From the NCBI RefSeq assembly GCF_020532645.1, contig NZ_JAJAUZ010000027.1, positions 36,813 through 100,812 of the forward strand: 64,000 nt of DNA, read 5' to 3'. The stretch comes from Streptomyces bambusae. Lineage in GTDB: Bacteria; Actinomycetota; Actinomycetes; Streptomycetales; Streptomycetaceae. This document shows, piece by piece, positions 8,548-17,348 of the stretch (positions are counted from its first letter, which is position 1; each line of letters begins with the position of its first letter). The notes below the pieces were generated by a model that searched no databases, was not told where the DNA came from, and worked only from the letters and a program-made list of their open reading frames with translations. The translations under genes were made by a program, and so were the position numbers.

Positions 8548-9177
8548 ATGCCTCGCTTCCGCCGTGCCGTCTTCCCGGCCGCCGCCCTGCTGGTCGCCCT
8601 GGCCGCCGCCCCGGCCGCTGCGGGGCCGCTCCCGCCGTCGCCGGAGCCCGTCGGCACCCCTGCCGGTGCCGATGCCGGTGCCGGGGGAGGCGGGGGCGGA
8701 CGGGGGCCGGGGGAGTGCGGGCCGGGCCGGGAGTGGCCGTGGGACTGCGTGGCCGACTGCGAGTCGAGCGGGCGGTGGCAGGTCAACACCGGCAACGGGT
8801 TCTACGGCGGACTGCAGTTCGCCCAGCCGACCTGGGAGCGGTTCGGCGGAACCCGGTTCGCGCCGCGGGCCGACCTCGCGAGCCGCGCGCAGCAGATCCG
8901 GGTCGCCGAGGACGTGCTCGGCACCCAGGGCTGGGAGGCGTGGCCGACGTGCTCCCGGCGCTACGGGCTGTCCGGCCGGGCCCACGTCGTACGGCCCGGC
9001 GACACCCTCTCCGGGCTCGCCCGCACCTACCGCATCCCCGGCGGCTGGCAGCAGCTGTACGCGCTGAACACCGGGCCGGTGGGTCCCGATCCGGGACGGC
9101 TGCGGCCGGGCATGATGCTCGTCATCCCGAAAGGAGCGGCCGTTCCGCCGAGGCCGGCTCCGGGGCCTCGCCGCTGA
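8548..9177 (+). CDS. Resuscitation-promoting-factor-like transglycosylase with LysM domain
   Basis: 209 residues. A signal peptide (RRAVF, then an Ala/Leu-rich core ending AAPAAAGP) is followed by a Pro/Gly linker. Residues about 62-135 are an Rpf domain: WDCVADCESSGRWQVNTGNG has the catalytic Glu in D-C-E-S-S, and GGLQFAQPTW is the conserved floor. Residues about 150-195 form one LysM (VVRPGDTLSGLARTYRIPG). Rpf proteins cleave peptidoglycan outside the cell and promote germination or regrowth; LysM tethers them to the wall. The protein is shorter than RpfB types (no G5/DUF348) and resembles the secreted Rpf-LysM forms of Streptomyces. Confidence 0.9.
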   Translation: MPRFRRAVFPAAALLVALAAAPAAAGPLPPSPEPVGTPAGADAGAGGGGGGRGPGECGPGREWPWDCVADCESSGRWQVNTGNGFYGGLQFAQPTWERFGGTRFAPRADLASRAQQIRVAEDVLGTQGWEAWPTCSRRYGLSGRAHVVRPGDTLSGLARTYRIPGGWQQLYALNTGPVGPDPGRLRPGMMLVIPKGAAVPPRPAPGPRR

Positions 9178-9808
9178 ACACCACCGCGCCCCGGCACAGT
9201 TCGTGCACTAGCACCCCCGGGGTGCGCAGCGGGGCCGGCACCCGCTGTTCGGCGAGGACCACCGCCGCACCGGCCGCGGCGAGCGCGGCGAGCAGGGCGT
9301 ACGTGCGTTCCGCGGGCCCGGCGGCCATGCCGAGGACGGGCTCGTCGACGAGCACCACCCGGGCACCGCGGGCCAGCAGTGCCCGGGAGACCGCAAGCAT
9401 CCGCTGCTCGCCGCCGGACAGGGTGCCGGCGGTACGGGCGGACAGCGCGCGCAGTTCCGGATAGCCGGCCAGGGCGGGGCCGGGGTCGCCATCCGGCGCG
9501 GCCAGCCGCAGCTGCTCGGCCACGGTCAGCCGCCCGTACACCGCCCCGAGGTCCGGTACGAGGCACAGCCCGCGCCGGGCCCGTTCGTGGGCGCGCAGCC
9601 GGGTCACGTCCCGGCCCCGCCAGTCCACCCGGCCGGCGGCGAGGCGGACCGTGCCGGCCAGGGCGTGCAGGGCGGTGGTGCGGCCGGAGCCGTTGCGGCC
9701 GACGAGCAGCGTGACGGTGCCCGCCGGGACCGGCAGGTCCACGCCGTGCAGGGCCTCCAGCGGGCCGTGGCGGACGCGTGCGCCGTACAGGGCCATCTCA
9801 AGGGCCAT
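9122..9808 (-). CDS. livF: ABC transporter ATP-binding protein (LivF-like)
   Basis: 228 residues. ATG 9806-9808 is chosen; ATG 9794-9796 is a possible shorter start. Walker A reads VGRNGSGRTTA, with Arg in place of the nearly invariant Lys (normally G-K-T/S), which is unusual. The signature is LSGGEQR and Walker B is VVLVDEPVLG, followed by AEQRVPAPL in the H-loop region, where a His would be expected. Family members power branched-chain amino acid uptake. The start overlaps the end of the LivH-LivM-LivG fusion by 11 bp. With the Walker A Lys and the switch His both replaced, this may be the weak ATP site of an asymmetric pair. It overlaps the end of the Rpf gene on the other strand. Confidence 0.8.
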   Translation of the reverse strand: MALEMALYGARVRHGPLEALHGVDLPVPAGTVTLLVGRNGSGRTTALHALAGTVRLAAGRVDWRGRDVTRLRAHERARRGLCLVPDLGAVYGRLTVAEQLRLAAPDGDPGPALAGYPELRALSARTAGTLSGGEQRMLAVSRALLARGARVVLVDEPVLGMAAGPAERTYALLAALAAAGAAVVLAEQRVPAPLRTPGVLVHELCRGAVVFSGEAPEPASAERPLLSG

Positions 9809-12398
9809 CGAGCACCCCCTGCGCCATGACGTGCACGGTGTCGGCGAGCGCGGCCACCAGGTCGAGGTCGTGCTCGACGATGAGCACGGCCAGGCCGTCG
9901 GCGGCCAGGGCGCCCAGGATCCGGGCGAGCGCGGCCGCCTCCGCGGCGTCCAGCCCGGCGGCCGGCTCGTCGAGCAGCAGCACGCGGGGGCCGCCGGCCA
10001 GGACGCGGGCCAGTTCCACCCGGCGCAGCGTCCCGGTGGGCAGGCCGGCGGTGGGGGCGTGCCGGACGGGTCCGTCGAGCCCGAACAGCCGCAGGGCCCG
10101 TTCCACGGCGGCCGCCCCGCCCCGCCGGTACCCCTGCTCGGCACCCACCCGTACGTTGTCCTCGACGCTGAGGGACCCGAACACCGCCAACTGCTGGAAA
10201 CTCCGCCCCACCCCGGCCCGTGCACGCTCGTGCGCCGCCCACCGGGTCACGTCCCGCCCTCCGACCGCCACCCGCCCGGCACTCACCCCCACCCCACCGC
10301 AGAGCGCCTGAAACAACGTCGACTTACCGGCCCCGTTCCCCCCGACCACCCCCACGACCCGCCCGGCACTCACCCTCACCGAAACCCCCCGCACAGCGAG
10401 ATACCCATCGGGGTACCGCACCTCGATCCCCTCAGCCACCAACACGGGCCCCGCCCCACCAGCCCCTGCCCCGCCCGGCTCTGCCTCCGCCGGTGTCCGG
10501 GGCCCGGCGGGTGCTTCCAGCCTCGCCGGCGTTTGAGGCGCGGGGGAGTGGGGGCGGAGCCCCTGCTCGCCGGGCGGGATCGGGCGTCCCGCCGGATCCG
10601 GCGGGACCGGGCGCGGTCGGCGGACCGCGGGGCGGGGCACACCCCGGCGCACAGACAGCGGCAGGCGCCCGACCAGGCAGGCCAGGACGCCGATCACCGC
10701 CGCGGCCAGACCGCCCCGCGGGCCCGCGTCCAGGCCCACCAGAAGCGCCGCCGCCACCACCGCCCCCCGCGTACTGTCGTGGCCGACGACGACCAGCGCC
10801 GCGAACCACAACAGCCCGCGGACCGGGTCGAACGCATCGGGATCGAACGCCCGCGCCCCCATCCCGAGCATGCCCCCGCCGAGCGCCGCCAGCCCCGCCC
10901 CCACCGTGAACGCCAGCAGCTTCAGCCGCGGCACCCGCACCCCGGCCGCCCCCGCCCCCGCCTCGTGGTCGCGCAGCGCGGCCAGCGCCCGCCCGGTGCG
11001 GCCCCGGCGCAGGGCGGTCACCACGGCCAGCACGGCCGCGAGGAGGCCCAGTTCGAGCGCGTAGTACGCCCGGTCGTCCGCGAAGCCGGCCGGCCGCGGC
11101 AGCACCAGCCCGGCCGTCGCGTACGGCTGCACGAACACGAACCGGCTGACGGCCACTCCGAACGCCAGCGTCACCAGCGCCAGGGCCAGCCCCCGCCGCC
11201 GGATCGCCGGATACCCCGTCAGCAGCCCCAGCGGCGCCACCAGCAGCACCGCGCACCCCAGCGCCACCAGCCCCGGCACCCCGGCCATCGCCAGATGCGC
11301 CGTGAACAGCGCCCCCAGCCCGGCGTACGCGGCCTGTCCCAGCGAGATCTGTCCGCCCCGCCCCGACACCACCACCAGCGACAGCAGCACCACCGCCAAC
11401 GCCGGCACCTGCACGGCCGTCTGCAGATCGCTCCCCCCGAACGCGAAGGGCAGCAGCAGCACGCCCCAGAGCACCGCCCACCACCCGGCCCCGCCGCCCC
11501 GCCGGCCCGCCACGGCCCCCGGCACCGCGAGCGGCCGCCCCGCCCCGCCCGCCGGCAGCGCACCCGCCAGCGCTCCGCCCAGCAGCGCCAGGACGAACAG
11601 GTTCGCCGTCACCGACTGGAGGAGCGGCGCGGCCCACCCGTCCGGGTGGAAGCGGGTCAGCTGCGCCTGGGCCACCCCCAGCGCCAGCGCCGCGAAGACC
11701 GCCACCGGAATGCTCCGCAGCCGCGCCAGGACCGCCACCGCCAGCACCTCCAGCACCAGCAGCGGCAGCCCGTACGGATCCAGCCGGACGTACGGCGCGA
11801 GGAGCACGCCCGTCAGCCCCGCCGTGAACGCGCCGAACGCCCAGCCGACCGCCGCCACCCGGTCCGCGTCGACCCCGCTCAGCGCGGCCAGCCGGCGGTT
11901 GTCGACGACCGCCCGCAGTTCCCGCCCGAACCGGGTGCCGCGGTCCGCCCACAGCACCCCTGCGGACAGCACGGCGACGGCCGCCAGCTGCGGCCACGGC
12001 TCGGTCCCCGGCAGCCGCGGCACGTCCGCCCGCGCCCCCGGTCCCCACACCAGCAGCGCCCCGCCGACCAGCAGGACGAACACCCCGATCGTGGCCACCA
12101 GGGTCCGCTCCGGCCCCGCCTCCCGGACCGCGAGCGGCCGGAACACCGCCCGCTCCAGCAGCAGCCCGGTGCCGGGCGCGAGGACCAGCAGGGTGACGGC
12201 CGCCGCTGCGCCCGCCGGCAGCCTCACGTCGACCGCCAGCCAGCGGAACACGTACGCGCAGACCATCGCCACCGCACCGTGCGCGAGGTTGAGCACACCG
12301 GTCGCCCGGTACGTGACGATCAGCCCGATGCCGCTGAGCGCGGCCGCGCCGCCGACGGCCAGCCCGGCGAGGGTGAGCTCGTACGTCAGCCCGGCCAT
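9798..12398 (-). CDS. Fused branched-chain amino acid-type ABC transporter: permease-permease-ATPase (LivH-LivM-LivG)
   Basis: 866 residues in one chain; such proteins are normally three genes. Residues about 1-290 are a LivH-like permease (LIVTYRATGVLNLAHGA near the start). Residues about 300-600 are a LivM-like permease (GRGGQISLGQAAYAGLGA). A Pro/Ala-rich linker of about 60 residues follows, then a LivG-like ATPase with Walker A GGNGAGKST, signature-region LPTGTLRRVELARVL, Walker B VLLLDEPAAGLD and switch IVEHD. The linker encodes a copy of a dispersed Streptomyces repeat (10517-10563). It is preceded by and overlaps a small membrane protein gene, and is followed by livF with an 11-bp overlap. 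GTG 12408-12410 is an alternative start. The substrate is inferred from family only. Confidence 0.88.
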   Translation of the reverse strand: MAGLTYELTLAGLAVGGAAALSGIGLIVTYRATGVLNLAHGAVAMVCAYVFRWLAVDVRLPAGAAAAVTLLVLAPGTGLLLERAVFRPLAVREAGPERTLVATIGVFVLLVGGALLVWGPGARADVPRLPGTEPWPQLAAVAVLSAGVLWADRGTRFGRELRAVVDNRRLAALSGVDADRVAAVGWAFGAFTAGLTGVLLAPYVRLDPYGLPLLVLEVLAVAVLARLRSIPVAVFAALALGVAQAQLTRFHPDGWAAPLLQSVTANLFVLALLGGALAGALPAGGAGRPLAVPGAVAGRRGGGAGWWAVLWGVLLLPFAFGGSDLQTAVQVPALAVVLLSLVVVSGRGGQISLGQAAYAGLGALFTAHLAMAGVPGLVALGCAVLLVAPLGLLTGYPAIRRRGLALALVTLAFGVAVSRFVFVQPYATAGLVLPRPAGFADDRAYYALELGLLAAVLAVVTALRRGRTGRALAALRDHEAGAGAAGVRVPRLKLLAFTVGAGLAALGGGMLGMGARAFDPDAFDPVRGLLWFAALVVVGHDSTRGAVVAAALLVGLDAGPRGGLAAAVIGVLACLVGRLPLSVRRGVPRPAVRRPRPVPPDPAGRPIPPGEQGLRPHSPAPQTPARLEAPAGPRTPAEAEPGGAGAGGAGPVLVAEGIEVRYPDGYLAVRGVSVRVSAGRVVGVVGGNGAGKSTLFQALCGGVGVSAGRVAVGGRDVTRWAAHERARAGVGRSFQQLAVFGSLSVEDNVRVGAEQGYRRGGAAAVERALRLFGLDGPVRHAPTAGLPTGTLRRVELARVLAGGPRVLLLDEPAAGLDAAEAAALARILGALAADGLAVLIVEHDLDLVAALADTVHVMAQGVLDGP
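10517..10563 (-). repeat. Dispersed Streptomyces repeat embedded in a coding sequence
   Basis: This 47-bp stretch, CCAGCCTCGCCGGCGTTTGA and on to GGGGGCGGAGCCCC, matches the element at 44643-44689 with only a few mismatches near the centre. Here it is read on the minus strand as part of the linker between LivM-like and LivG-like domains, giving SPAPQTPARLE. The element is normally intergenic. Confidence 0.85.
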
Positions 12399-12802
12399 GC
12401 CGGCTCGCACACCGGGCAGGGGCTCAGACCGCCGTCACCGGCCGCGGGCACCGCATCCGTCCGGCCGTCCACCAGCGGGCAGTCCGGCCGGTGCGCGAGG
12501 GTGCCGCCGGGGACCCGCAGCGGCGGCCCGGGGGAGCGGGGCGGCCCGGCCGCGCCCTCGGCGGACAGCGGTTCCGCCGGCCGGCCGGGACCCGGCGGCG
12601 CCGGCCGCCACACCGCCGTCAGCAGCACCGCACCCGCCACCAGCAGCGCCGCACCCGGCACCGTGCACGAGGCCAGGTACGGGATCTGACGCTCCGCGAA
12701 CCGTTCCCCGGACACCCCGTACCAGCCGGCCGCGCACAGCAGCGCGCCGCAGACCAGCGCCAGGACGGCGGCCCCCAGGGCGGGGCGCGGACTCGGCTGC
12801 AT
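12386..12802 (-). CDS. Small membrane protein with C-terminal His/Cys cluster
   Basis: 138 residues from ATG 12800-12802 behind AGGGGAG. Two hydrophobic helices (about residues 8-30, LGAAVLALVCGALLCAAGWY, and 44-66, TVPGAALLVAGAVLLTAVW) are followed by a Pro/Gly-rich linker and a short tail with HRPDCPLVDGR and, about 20 residues on, SPCPVCEP. The His plus three Cys look like a minimal metal-binding knuckle. Its last bases overlap the start of the ABC transporter fusion, so the two are probably translated together and the protein may assist that transporter. I know no characterised relative. Confidence 0.65.
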   Translation of the reverse strand: MQPSPRPALGAAVLALVCGALLCAAGWYGVSGERFAERQIPYLASCTVPGAALLVAGAVLLTAVWRPAPPGPGRPAEPLSAEGAAGPPRSPGPPLRVPGGTLAHRPDCPLVDGRTDAVPAAGDGGLSPCPVCEPAWPG

Positions 12803-12948
12803 CGGGGCTCCCCTGGGACGGCGGAGGCAGAGGACGGAACAGACCGGCGAGTGATGCCGACACCTTGCACTATGCCCTGATCGATTGCGGTATGCCCGGA
12901 TGGGGCAGACGCTGGTAGCACCGAGCCGCCCGGCTCGAACGGACACCG

Positions 12949-13479
12949 GTGGTGAGCCCCATGCTCCTCGGCAGACACCCGCGCACCGCCGCCTGGGCGG
13001 CGGCCGCGGTCCTCGTGCTCGCACCCGTCGCGGCGGGCTGCTCCGACGGCTCCGACGACAACGGCGCTGACGCCTCGCCCGCCGCGACCACCCCCCTGCC
13101 GCCCGCCGTGGACGCCACGGCACCCGCCGACCCGGCCGGTGCGACGGCGCAGGTCAAGCAGAACTGGGCGCGGTTCTTCGACCCGAAGACCGCCACCGGG
13201 GAGCGGATCCGGCTGCTGGAGAACGGCGAGGAACTGCGGCCCGTCCTGCTGGCCTTCGCCGCCGACCCGAACACCGCCAAGACCTCGTCCGTCGTCAAGG
13301 AGGTCTCCTTCACCTCCGCCACCGACGCGAACGTGACCTACGACCTGCTGGTCTCCGGCGCCCCCGTCCTGCCCGCGGCCAAGGGCACGGCCGTCTACGA
13401 GGACCAGGTCTGGAAGGTCTCGCAGAAGTCCCTGTGCGCCCTGGTCCAGCTCAGCGGCAATGCCGTGCCGGGCTGCTGA
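12949..13479 (+). CDS. Lipoprotein, MTB12-like
   Basis: 176 residues from GTG 12949 (GTG 12952 and ATG 12961 are nearby alternatives). An N-terminal signal ends in lipobox V-A-A-G-C. After a Thr/Pro/Ala-rich linker, the domain VKQNWARFFDPKTATGERI, LLENGEELRP and VSFTSATDANVTYDLLVSG matches the fold of the mycobacterial low-molecular-weight antigen MTB12 C-terminal domain. It is probably a membrane-anchored extracytoplasmic protein of unknown role. It overlaps the start of the binding protein gene by 20 bp and diverges from the ABC transporter genes, so it may belong to the same uptake unit. Confidence 0.78.
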   Translation: MVSPMLLGRHPRTAAWAAAAVLVLAPVAAGCSDGSDDNGADASPAATTPLPPAVDATAPADPAGATAQVKQNWARFFDPKTATGERIRLLENGEELRPVLLAFAADPNTAKTSSVVKEVSFTSATDANVTYDLLVSGAPVLPAAKGTAVYEDQVWKVSQKSLCALVQLSGNAVPGC

Positions 13480-14827
13480 CCCCCTGGCGCCCGGCGGAGG
13501 CGGCCCGGGCGGACCCCGCCCGCCCGGCGGCCGGCGGCTGCTCCCCGCCCTTTCCCTCGCCCTGCTCCTCGCCCTCGGCACCGCCTGCGGCAGCCGGCTC
13601 CCCGAGAGCGCCTTCGGCCGCCGCACCGAGCCCCCCGCCGGCACCGCCACCCGCACCACCGACCCCATCCGAATCGGCATCATCGCCAGCATCACCAGCC
13701 CCGTCGGCGGGGACGCCTTCGCCGGCCCCGGCGAGGGCGCCCGGGCCTGGTTCGCGGCCCTCAACGCCCGCGGCGGCATCGGCGGCCGGCCCGTCGAGGT
13801 GCACACCTGCGACGACGGCGGCAGCGGCGTCGGCAACAACGCGTGCGTGCACGAACTCCTCGACGAGAAGAAGGTGTTCGCCCTCGTCGCCACCACAGCC
13901 CTCGACTACGCCGGCGCCCCGCTCGTCAGCCGCGCCGCCGTCCCCGACATCGGCGGCCAGCCCCTCGGCACCGCGTACGACACCCACCCCCACCTGTACG
14001 GCATCTACGGCAGCAACGCCCCGCGCGACGGCCGCAGCCCCGGCTGGGACGGCACCCTGTACGCCGGCACCGAGGTCTACCGCTTCTTCCACCGCACCCA
14101 GGGCGCCCGGACCGCCGCCGTCGTCTCGTACAACCAGGCCGCCTCCGCCGGGTACGCCCGTCAGCTGGTCCGCGGCCTGGAGGCCGAGGGGTACCGGGTC
14201 ACCGCCGAGCAGGTCGACTTCGCCCTGCCCAACTTCCGGGCCGTCGCCGCCGACCTGAAGGCCCGCGGCACCGACCTCGTCTTCGACGCCCTCGACACCC
14301 ACGGCAACGCCCGGCTGTGCGAGGCCCTCGACGAGGCCGGGGTCCGCCTCACCGCCAAGGTGACGAACGTGCAGAACTGGAACGACGCCGTGCGCACCGA
14401 GTACGCCAAGGCCCCCGGCTGCCGCAACACCCTCTGGGTCACCGGCTCCAGCCGCAACCACGCCGACGCCGCCGACCCCGCCGTCGCCGCGTTCCGGGCC
14501 GCGATGGTCCCCCGCCTGAAGGGGCGCCCGCTGTCCCAGTGGCAACTGGAGGGCTGGGCCGCCGCCATGTGGTTCACCGACGCCGCCCGCTCCTGCGGCG
14601 CGGACCTCACTCGTCCGTGTGTCGAACGCTTCCTCAACCGCGCCGAGCCGTACACCGCCGGCGGGCTGCTGCTCCCGGTGTCGTTCCGGCCCGCCGCCGA
14701 GCCGCCGCGCACCCACCGGGCCTGCCTCTCCGCCGCCCGCTGGCAGGACGGCCGCGGCTGGGTCACCCAGGGCGGCGAGATGACCGCCAACTGCGCCGAC
14801 GTACCCCTGCTGCCCCACCGGCCGTAG
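13460..14827 (+). CDS. Branched-chain amino acid-type ABC transporter substrate-binding lipoprotein
   Basis: 455 residues from ATG 13460. A hydrophobic segment ends in lipobox L-G-T-A-C-G, so it is lipid-anchored. The mature part starts with IRIGIIASITSPVGGDAF and is a two-lobed periplasmic-binding fold of the LivJ/type I class: FAGPGEGARAWFAALNARGG, VEVHTCDDG, VALV/TTALDY-type turns and WNDAVRTEY. Its length is normal for the family. It sits on the opposite strand from the permease/ATPase genes with the MTB12-like lipoprotein between, and probably feeds that transporter. The ligand is unknown. Confidence 0.86.
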   Translation: MPCRAADPLAPGGGGPGGPRPPGGRRLLPALSLALLLALGTACGSRLPESAFGRRTEPPAGTATRTTDPIRIGIIASITSPVGGDAFAGPGEGARAWFAALNARGGIGGRPVEVHTCDDGGSGVGNNACVHELLDEKKVFALVATTALDYAGAPLVSRAAVPDIGGQPLGTAYDTHPHLYGIYGSNAPRDGRSPGWDGTLYAGTEVYRFFHRTQGARTAAVVSYNQAASAGYARQLVRGLEAEGYRVTAEQVDFALPNFRAVAADLKARGTDLVFDALDTHGNARLCEALDEAGVRLTAKVTNVQNWNDAVRTEYAKAPGCRNTLWVTGSSRNHADAADPAVAAFRAAMVPRLKGRPLSQWQLEGWAAAMWFTDAARSCGADLTRPCVERFLNRAEPYTAGGLLLPVSFRPAAEPPRTHRACLSAARWQDGRGWVTQGGEMTANCADVPLLPHRP

Positions 14828-14902
14828 GGCCTGCCTGCCGGACCGGCCCCCGGGCCGTCCCGGGGCCGCGGCCGGCCGCCCGGCCCTGGCACACTCGGCG
14901 GC

Positions 14903-15946
14903 ATGCTCGAGACCTCCGCCCGACTGCTGCGCCTGCTGTCCCTCCTCCAGGCCCACCGCGAATGGACCGGCGCCGACCTCGCGGAACGCCTCGGCGTCAC
15001 CCCCCGTACGGTCCGCCGGGACGTCGACCGGCTGCGCGAACTCGGCTACCCCGTCAACGCCAGCCCCGGCACCGGCGGCGGCTACCAGCTCGGCGCCGGC
15101 GCCGAGCTCCCGCCGCTGCTCCTCGACGACGACGAGGCCGTCGCCGTCGCCGTCGGGCTGCGCACGGCCGCCGGTCACGGAGTCGAGGGCATCGGAGAGG
15201 CCTCCGTACGGGCGCTGGCCAAGCTGGAGCAGGTGCTACCCGGCCGGCTGCGCCGCCGGGTCTCCGCCCTCAACGAGTTCACCGTCCCCATGCTCCGCCC
15301 GCGCCGCCGCTCCGCCGTGGACCCGTCCGTGCTCACCGAACTCGCCGCGGTCTGCCGGGACGGCGAACGGCTGCGCTTCGACTACCTCGACCACCGGGGC
15401 GCGGCCACCCGCCGCACCGTGGAGCCGCACCGGCTGGTGTGCACCGAGCACCGCTGGTACCTGGTGGCCTGGGACCTCGACCGGGAGGACTGGCGGACGT
15501 TCCGCGCCGACCGGATCGAGCCCCGGCCCCCGCACGGGCCGCGGTTCCCGCCGCGCCGCCCGCCCGCCGAGGACCTCGCCGGGTACGTCTCCGAGGGCGT
15601 CTCGCAGGGCGCCTACGCGGCCCGTGCGGTGCTCCGGCTGCACGTCCCGGCCGAGCAGGCGGCGCAGACCATCGGCCCCTCGGACGGGGTGATCGAGCCG
15701 GTCGACGCGCACTCCTGCCTGCTGCGCACCGGTGCCGTCAGCCTGGACGTGATGGTGATCCACGTCCTGCTGGCCGGGTACGAGTTCGAGGTCGTCGAGC
15801 CCGCCGGTCTCACCGACCGGATCAGGGCCGCACGGGACCTGCTGGACCGGGCGGTGGACCGGTCGGAAGCGGCGCGGCCGGCCGGACCGGCCGCGACGGT
15901 GCCGGAGCCCGCCCGGGCTCCCGACGCCGGTACGCCTTCCGGGTGA
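14903..15946 (+). CDS. WYL domain transcriptional regulator (DeoR-type HTH)
   Basis: 347 residues from ATG 14903. Residues 1-60 are a winged helix-turn-helix (LLSLLQAHREWTGADLAERL, then GVTPRTVRRDVDRLRELGYP). Residues about 145-215 are the WYL domain, with HRWYLVAWDLDREDWRTFRADR matching its W-Y-L signature and Arg-rich strand. The C-terminal WCX-type extension follows. Such proteins are one-component regulators that sense ligands, often nucleic acids or nucleotides, in DNA-damage or metabolic control. It has its own promoter space and no obvious target next to it. Confidence 0.88.
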   Translation: MLETSARLLRLLSLLQAHREWTGADLAERLGVTPRTVRRDVDRLRELGYPVNASPGTGGGYQLGAGAELPPLLLDDDEAVAVAVGLRTAAGHGVEGIGEASVRALAKLEQVLPGRLRRRVSALNEFTVPMLRPRRRSAVDPSVLTELAAVCRDGERLRFDYLDHRGAATRRTVEPHRLVCTEHRWYLVAWDLDREDWRTFRADRIEPRPPHGPRFPPRRPPAEDLAGYVSEGVSQGAYAARAVLRLHVPAEQAAQTIGPSDGVIEPVDAHSCLLRTGAVSLDVMVIHVLLAGYEFEVVEPAGLTDRIRAARDLLDRAVDRSEAARPAGPAATVPEPARAPDAGTPSG

Positions 15947-16304
15947 ACGTGTGAAGGAACCGTGCGGTTTTCCACCCGCCGTCAGTTCTCTTTGCGGCAC
16001 CGCGGTACGGAAAACCGGCCGGGAAAGGGCGGCGGGCGCAGCGAATTCCGCGGGTGCCCGGAATGCGTCCGGGGTGCTCCGTAAAGCGGATTTCGGTGGT
16101 CCGTGAAACTGTCGGCGGGGGTGAATCGGAGTGGGCCGGGGGTTGTCGACGATCTGTGACACAAGCGTGACCCGGGATGGACCAAAGCCCGCCGCCGCCC
16201 GGCTTCCGGGCCCGGACGCACGACCGCCGCGGTCCGGGGGCTCCGGATCCGCGGCGGTCGTCGCGGGGCTGGGTGTGCGTACCGGCCCCGCGTGGACGGG
16301 GTGC
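15947..16304. other. Intergenic region between WYL regulator and PAP2 gene
   Basis: The two genes converge here and no gene is supported in these 358 bases. A 9-bp inverted repeat, CGGTTTTCC (15965-15973) and GGAAAACCG (16009-16017), follows the WYL gene; a strong hairpin at 16221-16260 lies before the PAP2 stop. The stretch is somewhat lower in GC than its surroundings. Confidence 0.5.
16221..16260. terminator. Strong hairpin between convergent genes
   Basis: Perfect 12-bp arms CGACCGCCGCGG (16221-16232) and CCGCGGCGGTCG (16249-16260), extendable inward with one bulge. Position between two convergent genes, 45 bp after the PAP2 stop on the minus strand, fits a bidirectional terminator. Confidence 0.75.
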
Positions 16305-17348
16305 TCAGCCGCCGGCGACGGGGCGGGCCGAGGAGTTGCGGGCGGCGCGCTCGGCGTGTGCCGGGCGGCGGCTGCCGGCCGGGGTCACCGGGGTCCGCTC
16401 CGAGCGGATCAGGTGCGGCCGGGCGGCGGTGAGGTGCGGGCCGCCCCGGCCGCTGCCGCCGTGGCCGGCCACCGCGGCAGCGGGCTGCCGCGCCGGCTCG
16501 TCCTCGCCGGCCGCGACCCGCTGGGCGTAGGCCGCGGTGCGGGCCGCGAACGGGGTGACCGGCACCGGACCGGTGACCGGCCCCGTCGCCCGGCGGGTGC
16601 GCAGCCGGTCGCGCACCTCGAAGACGAAGGCCTCGGTACGGGCGATCAGCGGCTCGAACCACGGCAGCGCCAGCAGGATCAGCAGACCGGCCGCCCAGCC
16701 GAGGAGGACGTCGCTCACCCAGTGCGTGCCGAGGTAGACGGTGGTGAGGCCGACGCTGAGCGCGACCACCGCGGAGAGCACCGACAGGTTGCGGCGGGTG
16801 CGCACGGTCGAGGCCAGGTACGCGAGGATGCCCCAGGTCACGACGGCGTTGGCGGTGTGACCGGAGGGGAATATATCGCCGCCGGCGAAGAGTTCGGCGG
16901 ACCCGATCTCGGTGGCGTAGTGCGGACCGAGCCGCCCGAGGCCGAGCTTGACCGAGCCGACGGTGACGTTCAGCAGCAGCAGCGCGACGCCGAGGGTGAT
17001 CAGCGGGCGCAGGGTGTGCTGCCGCCAGGAGCGCCAGCCGAGCCAGGCGGCGACCATCACGGCGGTCGGGCCGCGCTGGCCGAGGACGACCAGGTAGTCG
17101 AGGTAGGCGTGGAGCTCCGGCCACTGCTCGTACGGCCGCCAGAACATGATCTGCCAGTCCAGGCGGACCAGCCACGAGGTGGTCAGCACGGCGACGACGA
17201 TGGCCAGGTAGAACGCGAGGGTGGCGCCGAAGAGCACCACGCGGTGCCGGCTCATCTGCGGCGTCTGCAGATGAGCCGGTCGTTCGGGTTCACGGTCCAG
17301 CCGGGCGAAGACCCGCTCCAGACGGGTGAAGATTTGGTCGGTACGCAC
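16305..17348 (-). CDS. PAP2-superfamily membrane phosphatase
   Basis: 347 residues from GTG 17346-17348. Five to six membrane helices span about residues 35-225. The phosphatase motifs are KLGLGRLGP (K-x6-R-P type, slightly altered), PSGHTANA (motif 2) and GTHWVSDVLLG (motif 3 with its His and Asp). Known relatives dephosphorylate phosphatidic acid, undecaprenyl pyrophosphate or similar lipids on the outer membrane face. The last about 100 residues are Arg/Pro/Ala-rich, probably cytoplasmic and disordered. Motif 3 has Thr-His where Ser-Arg is usual, so the exact substrate is uncertain. The divergent upstream gap of 280 bp has lower GC and probably holds the promoters. Confidence 0.85.
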   Translation of the reverse strand: MRTDQIFTRLERVFARLDREPERPAHLQTPQMSRHRVVLFGATLAFYLAIVVAVLTTSWLVRLDWQIMFWRPYEQWPELHAYLDYLVVLGQRGPTAVMVAAWLGWRSWRQHTLRPLITLGVALLLLNVTVGSVKLGLGRLGPHYATEIGSAELFAGGDIFPSGHTANAVVTWGILAYLASTVRTRRNLSVLSAVVALSVGLTTVYLGTHWVSDVLLGWAAGLLILLALPWFEPLIARTEAFVFEVRDRLRTRRATGPVTGPVPVTPFAARTAAYAQRVAAGEDEPARQPAAAVAGHGGSGRGGPHLTAARPHLIRSERTPVTPAGSRRPAHAERAARNSSARPVAGG

